Of a DNA stretch of 54,343 bases, positions 11,524-18,861 are shown one piece after another. The translations under genes and the position numbers were made by a program. Origin of the DNA: Thermodesulfatator autotrophicus (lineage in GTDB: Bacteria > Desulfobacterota > Thermodesulfobacteria > Thermodesulfobacteriales > Thermodesulfatatoraceae); contig NZ_LSFI01000014.1 of the NCBI RefSeq assembly GCF_001642325.1, positions 1-54,343 on the forward strand, given 5' to 3'. Below the pieces are notes generated by a model. The model made no database searches and was not told the DNA's origin. It saw nothing but the letters and a program-made list of their open reading frames with translations. The first letter of the stretch is position 1; each line of letters starts with the position of its first letter.

Positions 11524-12870
11524 TTAATAAGGAGCGGTAGACATGACCGGGCTTAGTTCTTCAATCTTTCCGTGTTTTATGCGGTAATTATAAAGATCTT
11601 CAATGTCTTTGTAGACCTGAAAGACCTGGAAGAATCCATGCCAGTGAGACCAGTCTGGCCCACCCATAGCATAACCCATACGAGCACGACGTCCAGTGTG
11701 GTGCCAGAGATAGTACCAGAGCTCCTGTACAGGATCTTTCCAGGGATCATCTTTCAGTAAATTTTTGGCTTTAAGGTCAGCCAACATCTTTTGGACGTTC
11801 TTAGCATAAGTGTTATAAAGGGCTACGGCGTCATCTAGATTCTTAAAGAAAGAATCAGTAAAAATTGTAGAATGACAATTAATGCAGACTTTTTTCATAT
11901 TTTCACGACCTTTCATACCATCTCCACGGGCACCTTTACGAATATCGCTGATTGGAGGGTAAAGACGCCATTTTAGACGCTCGGCTACGTTGTGGGTGGT
12001 GGCAAGCTCTCCGATACCACTCATATGACAGGTAGCACAGGTAGGAGCAGAGTAGTCTCCAGGTTCCCAGGCGTCAGGGGCGGAATCCCACTTCCACTTA
12101 TGCCCTTCGGCGTGATAGCGCTTACCGTGCTGGCTACCAAGATAAGTTTCTACGTTGGGATGGTCAGGTCCAATGTGACACTTGTCACAGGCGGTAGGTT
12201 TACGGGCTTCTGCTACACTAAACTTATGACGGGTATGACAGGCAGAACAATTACCAGCACTACCATCAGGATAGCGCTGTCCGATACCAGAAGGCCAGGT
12301 CCCACGGATAGGCTTATTGTCTGGACCAAGCTCTATCTTTCCACCATGACAACTGGCACAACCGGTTCTTTTAGAGGCGGTAGTACGAGGATCTCCTTCA
12401 GGAATCCCCATAAAAATTCCGCCTTCATAATAGTGCATAAGTTTGTGCATCTTCTTGCTCTCTACTACCGGAACACTGGCCATCTTGGAGTGAGCACTCT
12501 TTTCAAACTGTTCCACTTCTGAGGGGTGACATTTAGCACAAGTTTTGGGAGAAACCATGGGAGAAGTGTAAATATTAGTTCCTTTAACACCTACACACTG
12601 GCTGGCCATAGGCGAATTTTTAGGAACTACATGACAGTCATAACAGGATACCCCAGCATGAGCCATGCGACTCATCTTCCAGTCTGCTACAATCCCTGGA
12701 GTCTTTTTAGAATGACACTCAATACATTGGATAGCCTCTTTTGAGTAACCACGGGTGATAATCAGCTTTTTACCTGCCAGATTAGTGTACTGTTTTTGGG
12801 CCTGAGCCAGGCCTAAGCCAAAAACAAAGAACATAAGTAAACAAATGCCTAAAACCCTGCCGACCTTCAT
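11524..12870 (-). CDS. haoA: Octaheme c-type cytochrome, hydroxylamine oxidoreductase-like (HaoA family)
   Basis: 448 residues with a signal peptide (cleavage probably after AQA, about residue 24). There are exactly eight CxxCH motifs starting at residues 49, 76, 111, 171, 208, 228, 278 and 329, the octaheme layout of the HAO family. A C-terminal block, [18 protein letters not shown] (397-414), is typical of the family. Related proteins of anaerobes lack ammonia oxidation partners and work as reductases turning nitrite or hydroxylamine into ammonium. Beside a NapC/NirT cytochrome and a nap operon, and with no nrfA in the window, nitrite ammonification is the likely role. Whether the heme-crosslinking Tyr of nitrifier HAO is present needs alignment. 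Octaheme nitrite or tetrathionate reductases are the alternative family. Confidence 0.85.
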   Translation of the reverse strand: MKVGRVLGICLLMFFVFGLGLAQAQKQYTNLAGKKLIITRGYSKEAIQCIECHSKKTPGIVADWKMSRMAHAGVSCYDCHVVPKNSPMASQCVGVKGTNIYTSPMVSPKTCAKCHPSEVEQFEKSAHSKMASVPVVESKKMHKLMHYYEGGIFMGIPEGDPRTTASKRTGCASCHGGKIELGPDNKPIRGTWPSGIGQRYPDGSAGNCSACHTRHKFSVAEARKPTACDKCHIGPDHPNVETYLGSQHGKRYHAEGHKWKWDSAPDAWEPGDYSAPTCATCHMSGIGELATTHNVAERLKWRLYPPISDIRKGARGDGMKGRENMKKVCINCHSTIFTDSFFKNLDDAVALYNTYAKNVQKMLADLKAKNLLKDDPWKDPVQELWYYLWHHTGRRARMGYAMGGPDWSHWHGFFQVFQVYKDIEDLYNYRIKHGKIEELSPVMSTAPY

Positions 12871-12888
12871 ACAATCCTCCTTTAACGT

Positions 12889-13449
12889 TTATTTTTCATT
12901 TTTAGCCAACTTTTTGGCAGCGGCTTTCTCTTGCATAACCACCATCAAGTTCCCATGCCCTACCTGACGATGGCAGGTAATACAATTTTCCTTGGTCATG
13001 CCTAGTTCATATTGACGATGCGCAATAAAAGCTTTAACAGGAATGCCTGGCGCCACCAGCTCTTTATGACACTTACGGCAACTGGATTCATAAACGTGTT
13101 TATCTGCTCCCTGTTTGGCCCAGCGGTCAAGCCAGTACTGAGGAGTGCTACCTTTACCTTGCATATTGGCAATATAATCGTTTAAACCAGCTTTAACTTT
13201 AGTGACCAGGTAATTCATAAAACCATCATGTGGAAGATGGCAATCAGCACATTTGGCCTTCATGGCCCCTTTTTGATTCGGGCCGTGAACACTTAGCTTC
13301 CACGTCTCATGGAAAGTTTTCATAGGATGGCAAGAGGCACAAAATTCTACTTTATTTGACTCTACCATTTTGGAAGCTGTAACCAATGAGCCAAGACCTG
13401 CTACCACTAACCCTATGACAATGCCTAAAATCAAGCCGCCTTTGTTCAT
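12889..13449 (-). CDS. haoC: NapC/NirT-family tetraheme quinol dehydrogenase (HaoC-like)
   Basis: 186 residues. A single N-terminal anchor (about residues 5-24, GGLILGIVIGLVVAG) is followed by four CxxCH motifs at residues 37, 67, 124 and 156, as in NapC/NirT/NrfH proteins. These oxidise menaquinol at the membrane and pass electrons to a periplasmic reductase. It is directly upstream of the octaheme gene (18-base gap), forming the HaoC-HaoA pair also known from Campylobacterota. Because no separate napC is seen in the nap operon, this protein might also serve NapA. A candidate regulator site lies 95 bases upstream of the ATG at 13544-13561. Confidence 0.88.
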   Translation of the reverse strand: MNKGGLILGIVIGLVVAGLGSLVTASKMVESNKVEFCASCHPMKTFHETWKLSVHGPNQKGAMKAKCADCHLPHDGFMNYLVTKVKAGLNDYIANMQGKGSTPQYWLDRWAKQGADKHVYESSCRKCHKELVAPGIPVKAFIAHRQYELGMTKENCITCHRQVGHGNLMVVMQEKAAAKKLAKNEK

Positions 13450-13543
13450 AAAGCCTGACCCCTTTCACAAAATTATTTAATTCTTTAATTAGTTTGCTAT
13501 ATTTTCTTTCTATATGGAAAATGAGTAAATGTGGGGTTAAAGT

Positions 13544-13561
13544 TGTAACAGAAATGTAAAC
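13544..13561. promoter_or_regulatory. TGTAA direct repeat, candidate OmpR/PhoB-type regulator site (hao side)
   Basis: TGTAAC at 13544 and TGTAAA at 13555: two half-sites 11 bp apart in the same orientation. OmpR/PhoB-family regulators bind such direct repeats with one-turn spacing. The same TGTAACA-N-AAATGTAA core occurs upstream of napM at 21736-21752. The site is 95 bases upstream of haoC and 14 bases before the sensor kinase start, so it could act on both divergent promoters. Confidence 0.55.
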
Positions 13562-13574
13562 ATCAGGAGGGTCT

Positions 13575-15128
13575 TTGTTTTCAGTCCTTGGCCGAAAAAT
13601 ACTTTTGGCTTTGCTTATAATAATTCTTTCGTTCTGGTTATTTTTTATCATCTGGTCTGTCAAAGAACAGAAAAATTTTTATCTCCAGCAAATGCGCCGC
13701 GAGGCCGAGGCTATTTATGAATTCATAGTCCTTACCAGAAAATGGATTTCAAGCAAAGGTGGTATTTACATAAGAAATGGTGAAAATTTTGAAAAAATCA
13801 CGCCCTCTCATTTTACCAAAGAACTGGCAGCTTTTGCTAAACCTCAAAATATGATTTTTACCTTTAAAGTGGCGGTCATCAATACCAAAACGCCTTATCA
13901 TATTCCTGATACCTTTGAAAAAGAAGCTATTCTTACCTTTCAAGAAAAAAACATTGAGGAATTCTGGAAACTAGAAAACGACCCAGAAAACCCCCTATTT
14001 CGTTACGCCGCCCCCCTTGAATTCCAGAAGGTTTGCTCTAATTGCCATACTGACATAGAAGACTATCAACCTCCAGCGTGTATAAGTATTACTTTGTCTG
14101 CTAAACCTTTTCTTATGGAACTCAAAAAGAACTACAAAAACCTAATAATATCTTCAATTTTAATAACTCTGCTTATTTTCTTCTCGTTATGCCTCTTATT
14201 AAATATTTTTGTTTTGAATAATCTAAATAAATTTATTAAAACAGCCAAAGAGATTGAAAAAGGGAACTTAAACGCCCGAGTAAACATAAAAAGCAAAGAC
14301 GAGTGGCAGATATTAAGCGAATGCTTTAATAGCATGATAGAAAAACTACTTAAACATCAAGAAAAATTAAAAGAAGAAGTAAAAAAGGCCACTCAAGAAC
14401 TCTACCAAGCCTATTCAGACCTTAAAAAGGCAGAAAAATATAGATCTGAATTCTTTTCAAATATTACCCATGAACTTAAAACGCCAGTAACTGCAATCAA
14501 AGGAACAATAGAATTAATAGAAAGAAAAGGGAATATAGACCAAAGACAGATAGAAATAATCAAAAAGAACATAGAAAAGCTGGCGAAAATGATAAAAGAT
14601 TTACTTGACTACTCTAAAATACAAAGCGGGCAAGTTGAACTAATGAAAGAAGAAAATAGCATTCTTGATACTATTGAGGATGCAGTTTTAATGGTAAGCC
14701 CTCTGGCCAACCCAAAAAATATTGAAATTGAATTAAAGGGCAAAGATAGTCTAGCTTATTTTGATCATGAAAAGATCCAACAAGTTGTCTCTAATTTATT
14801 AGTAAATGCCATAAAATTCTCTCCTCCGGGAGAAAAAATTATAGTTTCTGTCAGTGAAAATGAAAACAAAGTTATTGTCTCTATAGAAGACTTTGGCCCT
14901 GGTATCCCTGAAGAAGAAAAAGAAAAGGTTTTTCAAAAATTTTACCGTATAGCCAAGGATCAGAGAGAAGGTATTGGCCTGGGGCTAGCAATTTGTAAAG
15001 GTATTATTGAGAGCCATGGAGGACAAATCTGGGTAGAAGATCCTGAGCATCCTGGGTGTGTATTCAAGTTTACCCTGCCTAAAAAAGGGGGAAAAAATGA
15101 AAGCCAAAACCAAAATTTTAATAATTGA
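13575..15128 (+). CDS. Sensor histidine kinase with periplasmic heme-c (Tll0287/DUF3365-like) domain
   Basis: 517 residues. Membrane segments at about 8-28 and 190-213 bracket a periplasmic domain. Near its end is FRYAAPLEF followed by CSNCH (residues 154-158), the single heme-c site of Tll0287/DUF3365 sensors. Then come HAMP (about 214-265), a coiled coil, HisKA with ITHELKTP (phospho-acceptor His299) and an ATPase domain with GIGLGLAICKGIIESHGG. A heme-c sensor suggests redox or NO sensing (inference). The start is TTG 13575 with AGGAGG 5 bases upstream. The response-regulator gene overlaps its end by 32 bases. It sits divergent to the hao operon, so it probably controls nitrogen respiration. 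Its codons are more AT-rich than those of its neighbours. Confidence 0.88.
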   Translation: MFSVLGRKILLALLIIILSFWLFFIIWSVKEQKNFYLQQMRREAEAIYEFIVLTRKWISSKGGIYIRNGENFEKITPSHFTKELAAFAKPQNMIFTFKVAVINTKTPYHIPDTFEKEAILTFQEKNIEEFWKLENDPENPLFRYAAPLEFQKVCSNCHTDIEDYQPPACISITLSAKPFLMELKKNYKNLIISSILITLLIFFSLCLLLNIFVLNNLNKFIKTAKEIEKGNLNARVNIKSKDEWQILSECFNSMIEKLLKHQEKLKEEVKKATQELYQAYSDLKKAEKYRSEFFSNITHELKTPVTAIKGTIELIERKGNIDQRQIEIIKKNIEKLAKMIKDLLDYSKIQSGQVELMKEENSILDTIEDAVLMVSPLANPKNIEIELKGKDSLAYFDHEKIQQVVSNLLVNAIKFSPPGEKIIVSVSENENKVIVSIEDFGPGIPEEEKEKVFQKFYRIAKDQREGIGLGLAICKGIIESHGGQIWVEDPEHPGCVFKFTLPKKGGKNESQNQNFNN

Positions 15129-15792
15129 AGATGACCTTGATATAACTTACATCTTAAAAGAACATCTTGAGCTTGACGGATTTGAAGTCTTAGAAGCTGA
15201 AAATGGCCAAAAAGGCCTAGAATTATTAGAGCAAAATCCAGATTTAATAATTCTTGACCTAAACTTACCTGACATAGACGGCATTAAACTCTGCCAGAAA
15301 ATCCGTCAAAAAACTGATGTCCCCATAATTATGCTAACTGCTCGGGATAGTCTATCTGATAAAGTAAGGGGGCTTGAAAGCGGAGCTGACGATTATCTGG
15401 TAAAACCTTTTGAATATCTAGAGGTCTTGGCTCGCATTAAAGCCTGCTTACGCCGAGCCAAAAAGACCTTAAAAAAGCAGGAAATACTTGAGATTGGTCC
15501 GTTCTACATAGATTTCAATCGTCGTGAAGTAAATATTAACGGAAAAACTATAAGGCTCACTAAAAAAGAGTTTGACCTTTTAAAAATTCTGGCTACCCAC
15601 GTTAACGAAGTGCTTACACGAGATTTTATACGAAACCAGCTATGGCCTGGTAAGGAAATCTATCCCTGGAGCCGAGCCCTAGATGTACATATTCAACGCT
15701 TGAGACAGAAAATAGAACCTGACCCGGAAAACCCGCGCTATATAATAACTCATCCAGGAGTAGGATATCGTTTTAATCCTGAGGGAGATTAG
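15097..15792 (+). CDS. OmpR/PhoB-family response regulator
   Basis: 231 residues. The receiver domain (about 5-118) has IEDDLD, the phospho-acceptor in LIILDLNLPDIDG, the LTARD switch Thr and the Lys in YLVKPF. The C-terminal winged-helix DNA-binding domain (about 130-228) has the family pattern RLTKKEFDLLKILA and SRALDVHIQRLRQKIE. The start is ATG 15097, preceded by AAGGGGG; a longer GTG frame from 15058 lies inside the kinase gene. It is the partner of the preceding kinase. The TGTAA direct repeats upstream of hao and nap fit the DNA sites of this family. Its last 20 bases overlap the end of napH on the other strand. Confidence 0.92.
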   Translation: MKAKTKILIIEDDLDITYILKEHLELDGFEVLEAENGQKGLELLEQNPDLIILDLNLPDIDGIKLCQKIRQKTDVPIIMLTARDSLSDKVRGLESGADDYLVKPFEYLEVLARIKACLRRAKKTLKKQEILEIGPFYIDFNRREVNINGKTIRLTKKEFDLLKILATHVNEVLTRDFIRNQLWPGKEIYPWSRALDVHIQRLRQKIEPDPENPRYIITHPGVGYRFNPEGD

Positions 15793-16573
15793 GCCGCCAT
15801 TTAAACTTTAAAGCTTCAAAGTTACAGGCATCTACGCAGGCTCCACAGTTCCAGCAATAAGCTCCGCGACTTTCGTCTTTAAGAGGAGAAAGCCCCAAAG
15901 GGCAGGCTTTTTCACACATTTTACATTCTGTACAGGAATCTTTATCCCTAACAACTTTTAAAGAGCGCCTGGTTCCAAGAAAGGCGAGCATCCCCCCCAA
16001 AGGGCAAAAATAACGGCAGAAAAAACGACGGGTAAAGAAGTTCATAAAAAGCACCAGTAAGATTACCACCCCTTCAATGGCCAAGGTATGGAAAAAAACC
16101 GCCATCATGATTTCACGCCCTACCAGGCCTGGCGGAGAAAGAAAAACAAAAAGAGGGGCCCCTATCATCATAGCCAGGACCATATCTCCAATCAGGGTAA
16201 ACCAAATAGTAGAACGAGGTAAAAGTATTAAGTCTTTCCTTCTTTTAAACCCAAAAATTTTTAAAACTCTCTCCTGAATCTCAGATAAAAAACTTATGGG
16301 GCAAACCCAGCTACAAAACACCCGCCCTAAAAAAGAAGCCAGTAATACAGGCAAAAATAAGGCAATCAGAAGAGGTAGATAAATAGTTTTTGAAACCAAA
16401 ATGCTTTCAAAACCCTCAAGGGGAGAGACAAACCAGAGCTTACCTATACTTAAAGACTGATACCAACCCTGAATAAAATTTATCTGAAAATAGTAATTGA
16501 GAAAGGGATTCACTAAAATTACTAAGAATGACAGAAAAAGCACTAAGAATCTTAAAGAATTGTATTTTCGCAT
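15773..16573 (-). CDS. napH: NapH-like membrane iron-sulfur quinol dehydrogenase subunit
   Basis: 266 residues. Four to five membrane helices (near 8-28, 60-85, 123-147 and 155-180) carry the two cytoplasm-facing CxxxCP motifs (CSWVCPISF and CRYFCPLGG). Two [4Fe-4S] ferredoxin motifs follow (CTECKMCEKACP and CWNCGACVDACN). NapH with NapG passes electrons from quinol towards NapA. It lies 2 bases after napG. The order napD-napG-napH matches the Desulfovibrio-type nap operon. Confidence 0.92.
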   Translation of the reverse strand: MRKYNSLRFLVLFLSFLVILVNPFLNYYFQINFIQGWYQSLSIGKLWFVSPLEGFESILVSKTIYLPLLIALFLPVLLASFLGRVFCSWVCPISFLSEIQERVLKIFGFKRRKDLILLPRSTIWFTLIGDMVLAMMIGAPLFVFLSPPGLVGREIMMAVFFHTLAIEGVVILLVLFMNFFTRRFFCRYFCPLGGMLAFLGTRRSLKVVRDKDSCTECKMCEKACPLGLSPLKDESRGAYCWNCGACVDACNFEALKFKWRPNLPQD

Positions 16574-16575
16574 GG

Positions 16576-17148
16576 CTATCTTTTCCTGAAGGCGTAAATA
16601 GGTTCAATATTAATAGCCTTGGGAGTCAGAGGGCAGCCGTGGGTACAGAGCCCACAGCCGGTGCAGGCCTCTTCAATTACCACTGGCCGTAACTGGTCAA
16701 GCTTAATGGCCTTTTCTTTTAAAGGGCAAACATTATAACAGGTGCGGCAGAGACTTTCTCCCCGCCAGGTAACGCAATGCCTTTTATTAATAACTGCTAC
16801 TCCCATGCGCACTTCTTCCATTCTTACCGGTAAAAGGGTTCCCGTAGGGCAGACCTCCACACATTTCATGCAGAGATAGCAGGGAATTTTTTCTACCTCT
16901 ATAAGGGGTGTTCCGGCAAAAATACCATGACGAATATCAAGAATTTTTATAGAACGATAGGGGCATATTTCAGCACAGCGCCCACAGCGTACGCATTTAG
17001 CCGCAAATATATCTTCAGAAACAGCGCCAGGAGGCCGAAGATGATTACGCTTAACCGGGGAAGACAACACGCCACCTCTGGCCGCTTGAGGCAGGGTCAG
17101 AAGGGAAATAAGCCCGGCTAAAAAGGACCTACGCGTCTTTTTTAACAC
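16576..17148 (-). CDS. napG: NapG-like periplasmic ferredoxin with four Fe-S clusters
   Basis: 190 residues. A twin-arginine signal opens the protein (KKTRRSFLAGLISLL), so it is exported folded by Tat. Four cysteine clusters follow: CVRCGRCAEICP, CYLCMKCVEVCP, an irregular one with CRTCYNVCP, and CTGCGLCTHGCP. NapG couples membrane NapH to the periplasmic nitrate reductase chain. The start codon is GTG 17148, inside napD (20-base overlap), which implies translational coupling. Length is shorter than the roughly 230-260 residues of enterobacterial NapG. Confidence 0.9.
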   Translation of the reverse strand: MLKKTRRSFLAGLISLLTLPQAARGGVLSSPVKRNHLRPPGAVSEDIFAAKCVRCGRCAEICPYRSIKILDIRHGIFAGTPLIEVEKIPCYLCMKCVEVCPTGTLLPVRMEEVRMGVAVINKRHCVTWRGESLCRTCYNVCPLKEKAIKLDQLRPVVIEEACTGCGLCTHGCPLTPKAINIEPIYAFRKR

Positions 17149-17428
17149 GGCTAAAGCGGATCTTTGGTTTATATTCCCCTGATTCTATTTTTTCCACTTC
17201 GTCTTCACCATGAAGATAGGCAAGATCACAGTTTATAACGCCGTCTATTTCGCCTATTTTATCAACAAGCCTTTCCATTTCTTCAGAAGTAGCAGTATCA
17301 AGGACAACTATAACATGGCCCTTTTCGTCATGGCCATAAATAGTAAGTGATTGGAAGCCAGCTAAGGAATCAAGGACCTTATCTTTTTTATCCGGGATTA
17401 CGTGGACAACAAAGCCACCTATAGGCAT
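17129..17428 (-). CDS. napD: NapD-like chaperone for NapA
   Basis: 99 residues with the small ferredoxin-like alpha/beta fold of NapD (opening MPIGGFVVHVIPDKKDKV, later GHVIVVLDTATSEEM and INCDLAYL). NapD binds the twin-arginine signal of NapA and holds it back until cofactor insertion. An AGAGG site precedes the ATG. It is separated from napA by the porin gene and a terminator-like hairpin. A charged C-terminal extension of about 15 residues is present. Confidence 0.88.
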   Translation of the reverse strand: MPIGGFVVHVIPDKKDKVLDSLAGFQSLTIYGHDEKGHVIVVLDTATSEEMERLVDKIGEIDGVINCDLAYLHGEDEVEKIESGEYKPKIRFSRVKKDA

Positions 17429-17447
17429 AAAAACCTCTTAAAAGAAA

Positions 17448-17463
17448 GGGGGCTTTCGCCCCC
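17448..17463 (-). terminator. Terminator-like hairpin between the porin gene and napD
   Basis: GGGGGC, a 4-base GAAA loop (minus strand), GCCCCC, followed on the minus strand by TTTCTTTT. It lies 10 bases after the porin stop codon and about 20 bases before the napD start. It probably ends or thins transcription before napDGH. Confidence 0.75.
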
Positions 17464-17472
17464 CCTTCTTTT

Positions 17473-18798
17473 TTAGAACTTAATCATCAGCCGCGTCCAG
17501 AAGACCACTTCGTCTTCCACAGGTACACCGTTTTCTTCGGCGTCGTTTTCGGCGTCAAAAAAGGCCGCCTTAATCAAGCCCTTGATATTCTTGTTGAAGG
17601 ACTTAACCAGGAGAAGGTCTAACTCCTGGCCGTATTCATCATTATAGCCATTATAAAGGCCATCCACGCTGGTTTCAGTATCAAAGTAGTGATACACAGC
17701 CTTAAAACTCATTCCCAGGAACTTAACCGAGGCCTCAATCCAGTAATCTTCAAGACCAAGGTACAAGGCCCCTCCGTTAGTGGCCAGGAACTGGTCAGCC
17801 CAGCCGTTCCATTTGTGAGCGGTGGAAAAGAGGGTGTCAAAAGGCTTATCAGAGCCGTCAGCCCCTTCTATCATCTGGTATCCAAAACCGATGCTTCCCA
17901 TCTGGATATAGGGCAAATCAAGCTTCCAGTCAGTAGCCACAGAGATGTTAAATAACATAGCCCCGTGTTCTTTAAGGGTTTCAGAGCCTACGGTGCGGTA
18001 AGACTTAGCGTCACCGTCGTCGGCAAAGTCAGTCTGATAAGCAATAGTTAAGTCATAGCGCAGGGCTACATTTTCCTGAAAAGGCACTTTACCAAAAGCC
18101 CTTACTCCATAAGTAGCAGAGTCACGATAGTCAGCATCTTCAAAGTCATTGAGATAGGCAAAAAGGCTAACTTTGTGATTTTCAAAGCCGGTATAGGCCA
18201 GATGGAACCAGTAACCCCTTAAATCTGAATGCTCTAATAAAATGTCATTTACCCGGCTCACGTAAACAGCGTCAAAATTTACATTTTCAATAAGCTTAAG
18301 GTTTAGCTTGGCAGCATCAAAAGACTGGCCATTTTGACGCCAGTCAATGTTACCAATAAGGCGCACATCATCAAAAAGTATTTCCTGCTTACCAATGCGA
18401 AATACCCCCCGGCCATCAGGGCAACTAATATCCAGATAGGCCTGATGTACCCTAGAACCATCAGGGTCAGCAATTACATCGTAGCTTGCGTCACCGCCAC
18501 CTGTCCAGCTAAAATTCTCTGTAATGTTGGTCACGTTGTGAAGTTGAATGTAAGCAGAGAAAATATCGTAAAGTTTAGCGGTGCGATATCCTAAACGAGT
18601 CCGCACGTTGAACCCCACGGCCTTGCTTCTGTCAGCGTCATCATTAAGATCAGACACCTCAAAGCTCCAGCGCATTTCAAAGGTGGGCTTTCCATTAGTT
18701 AAAGCATTGGTGAAATCATCAAGGAAAGCCGCTTTTGAAACCGTTGCCCCAAAAACCAGGGCCAGACAGATTAACATTACCTTTACCATTCCCTTCAT
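17473..18798 (-). CDS. Outer-membrane beta-barrel porin (alginate-export-like)
   Basis: 441 residues. Signal peptide MKGMVKVMLICLALVFGATV with cleavage probably after SKA. The mature part is a run of amphipathic strands rich in aromatic residues and Asp/Asn turns and ends in Phe (LMIKF), the usual barrel-assembly signal. Strand features such as RIGKQEILFDDVRLIG resemble the alginate-export/OprD-like barrels. It could let nitrate and nitrite cross the outer membrane, given its place between napA and napD (inference). The start is ATG 18798 behind GGGAGGGAAGT; a longer frame adds 18 non-signal residues. It is flanked by two strong hairpins. Confidence 0.8.
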   Translation of the reverse strand: MKGMVKVMLICLALVFGATVSKAAFLDDFTNALTNGKPTFEMRWSFEVSDLNDDADRSKAVGFNVRTRLGYRTAKLYDIFSAYIQLHNVTNITENFSWTGGGDASYDVIADPDGSRVHQAYLDISCPDGRGVFRIGKQEILFDDVRLIGNIDWRQNGQSFDAAKLNLKLIENVNFDAVYVSRVNDILLEHSDLRGYWFHLAYTGFENHKVSLFAYLNDFEDADYRDSATYGVRAFGKVPFQENVALRYDLTIAYQTDFADDGDAKSYRTVGSETLKEHGAMLFNISVATDWKLDLPYIQMGSIGFGYQMIEGADGSDKPFDTLFSTAHKWNGWADQFLATNGGALYLGLEDYWIEASVKFLGMSFKAVYHYFDTETSVDGLYNGYNDEYGQELDLLLVKSFNKNIKGLIKAAFFDAENDAEENGVPVEDEVVFWTRLMIKF

Positions 18799-18824
18799 AC
18801 TTCCCTCCCTTGGTTTGTTTTTTT

Positions 18825-18848
18825 GGTCCCCTAGTTTAATAGGGGACC
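18825..18848 (-). other. Stable RNA hairpin in the napA-porin gap
   Basis: GGTCCCCTA, a 6-base loop, TAGGGGACC: a perfect 9-bp stem. On the minus strand it is followed by a run of A, not T, so it is not an intrinsic terminator for this operon. A role in protecting or processing the napA-porin transcript is possible. Confidence 0.6.
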
Positions 18849-18861
18849 TCATTTTCAGTAT

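Noticed and set aside
12889-13449. NrfH of an NrfHA nitrite reductase
   Set aside because: The partner gene encodes an eight-heme HAO-like protein rather than pentaheme NrfA, so an HaoC-type role fits better.
18825-18848. Intrinsic terminator after napA
   Set aside because: On the transcribed strand the stem is followed by A residues, not T; kept only as a stable hairpin.
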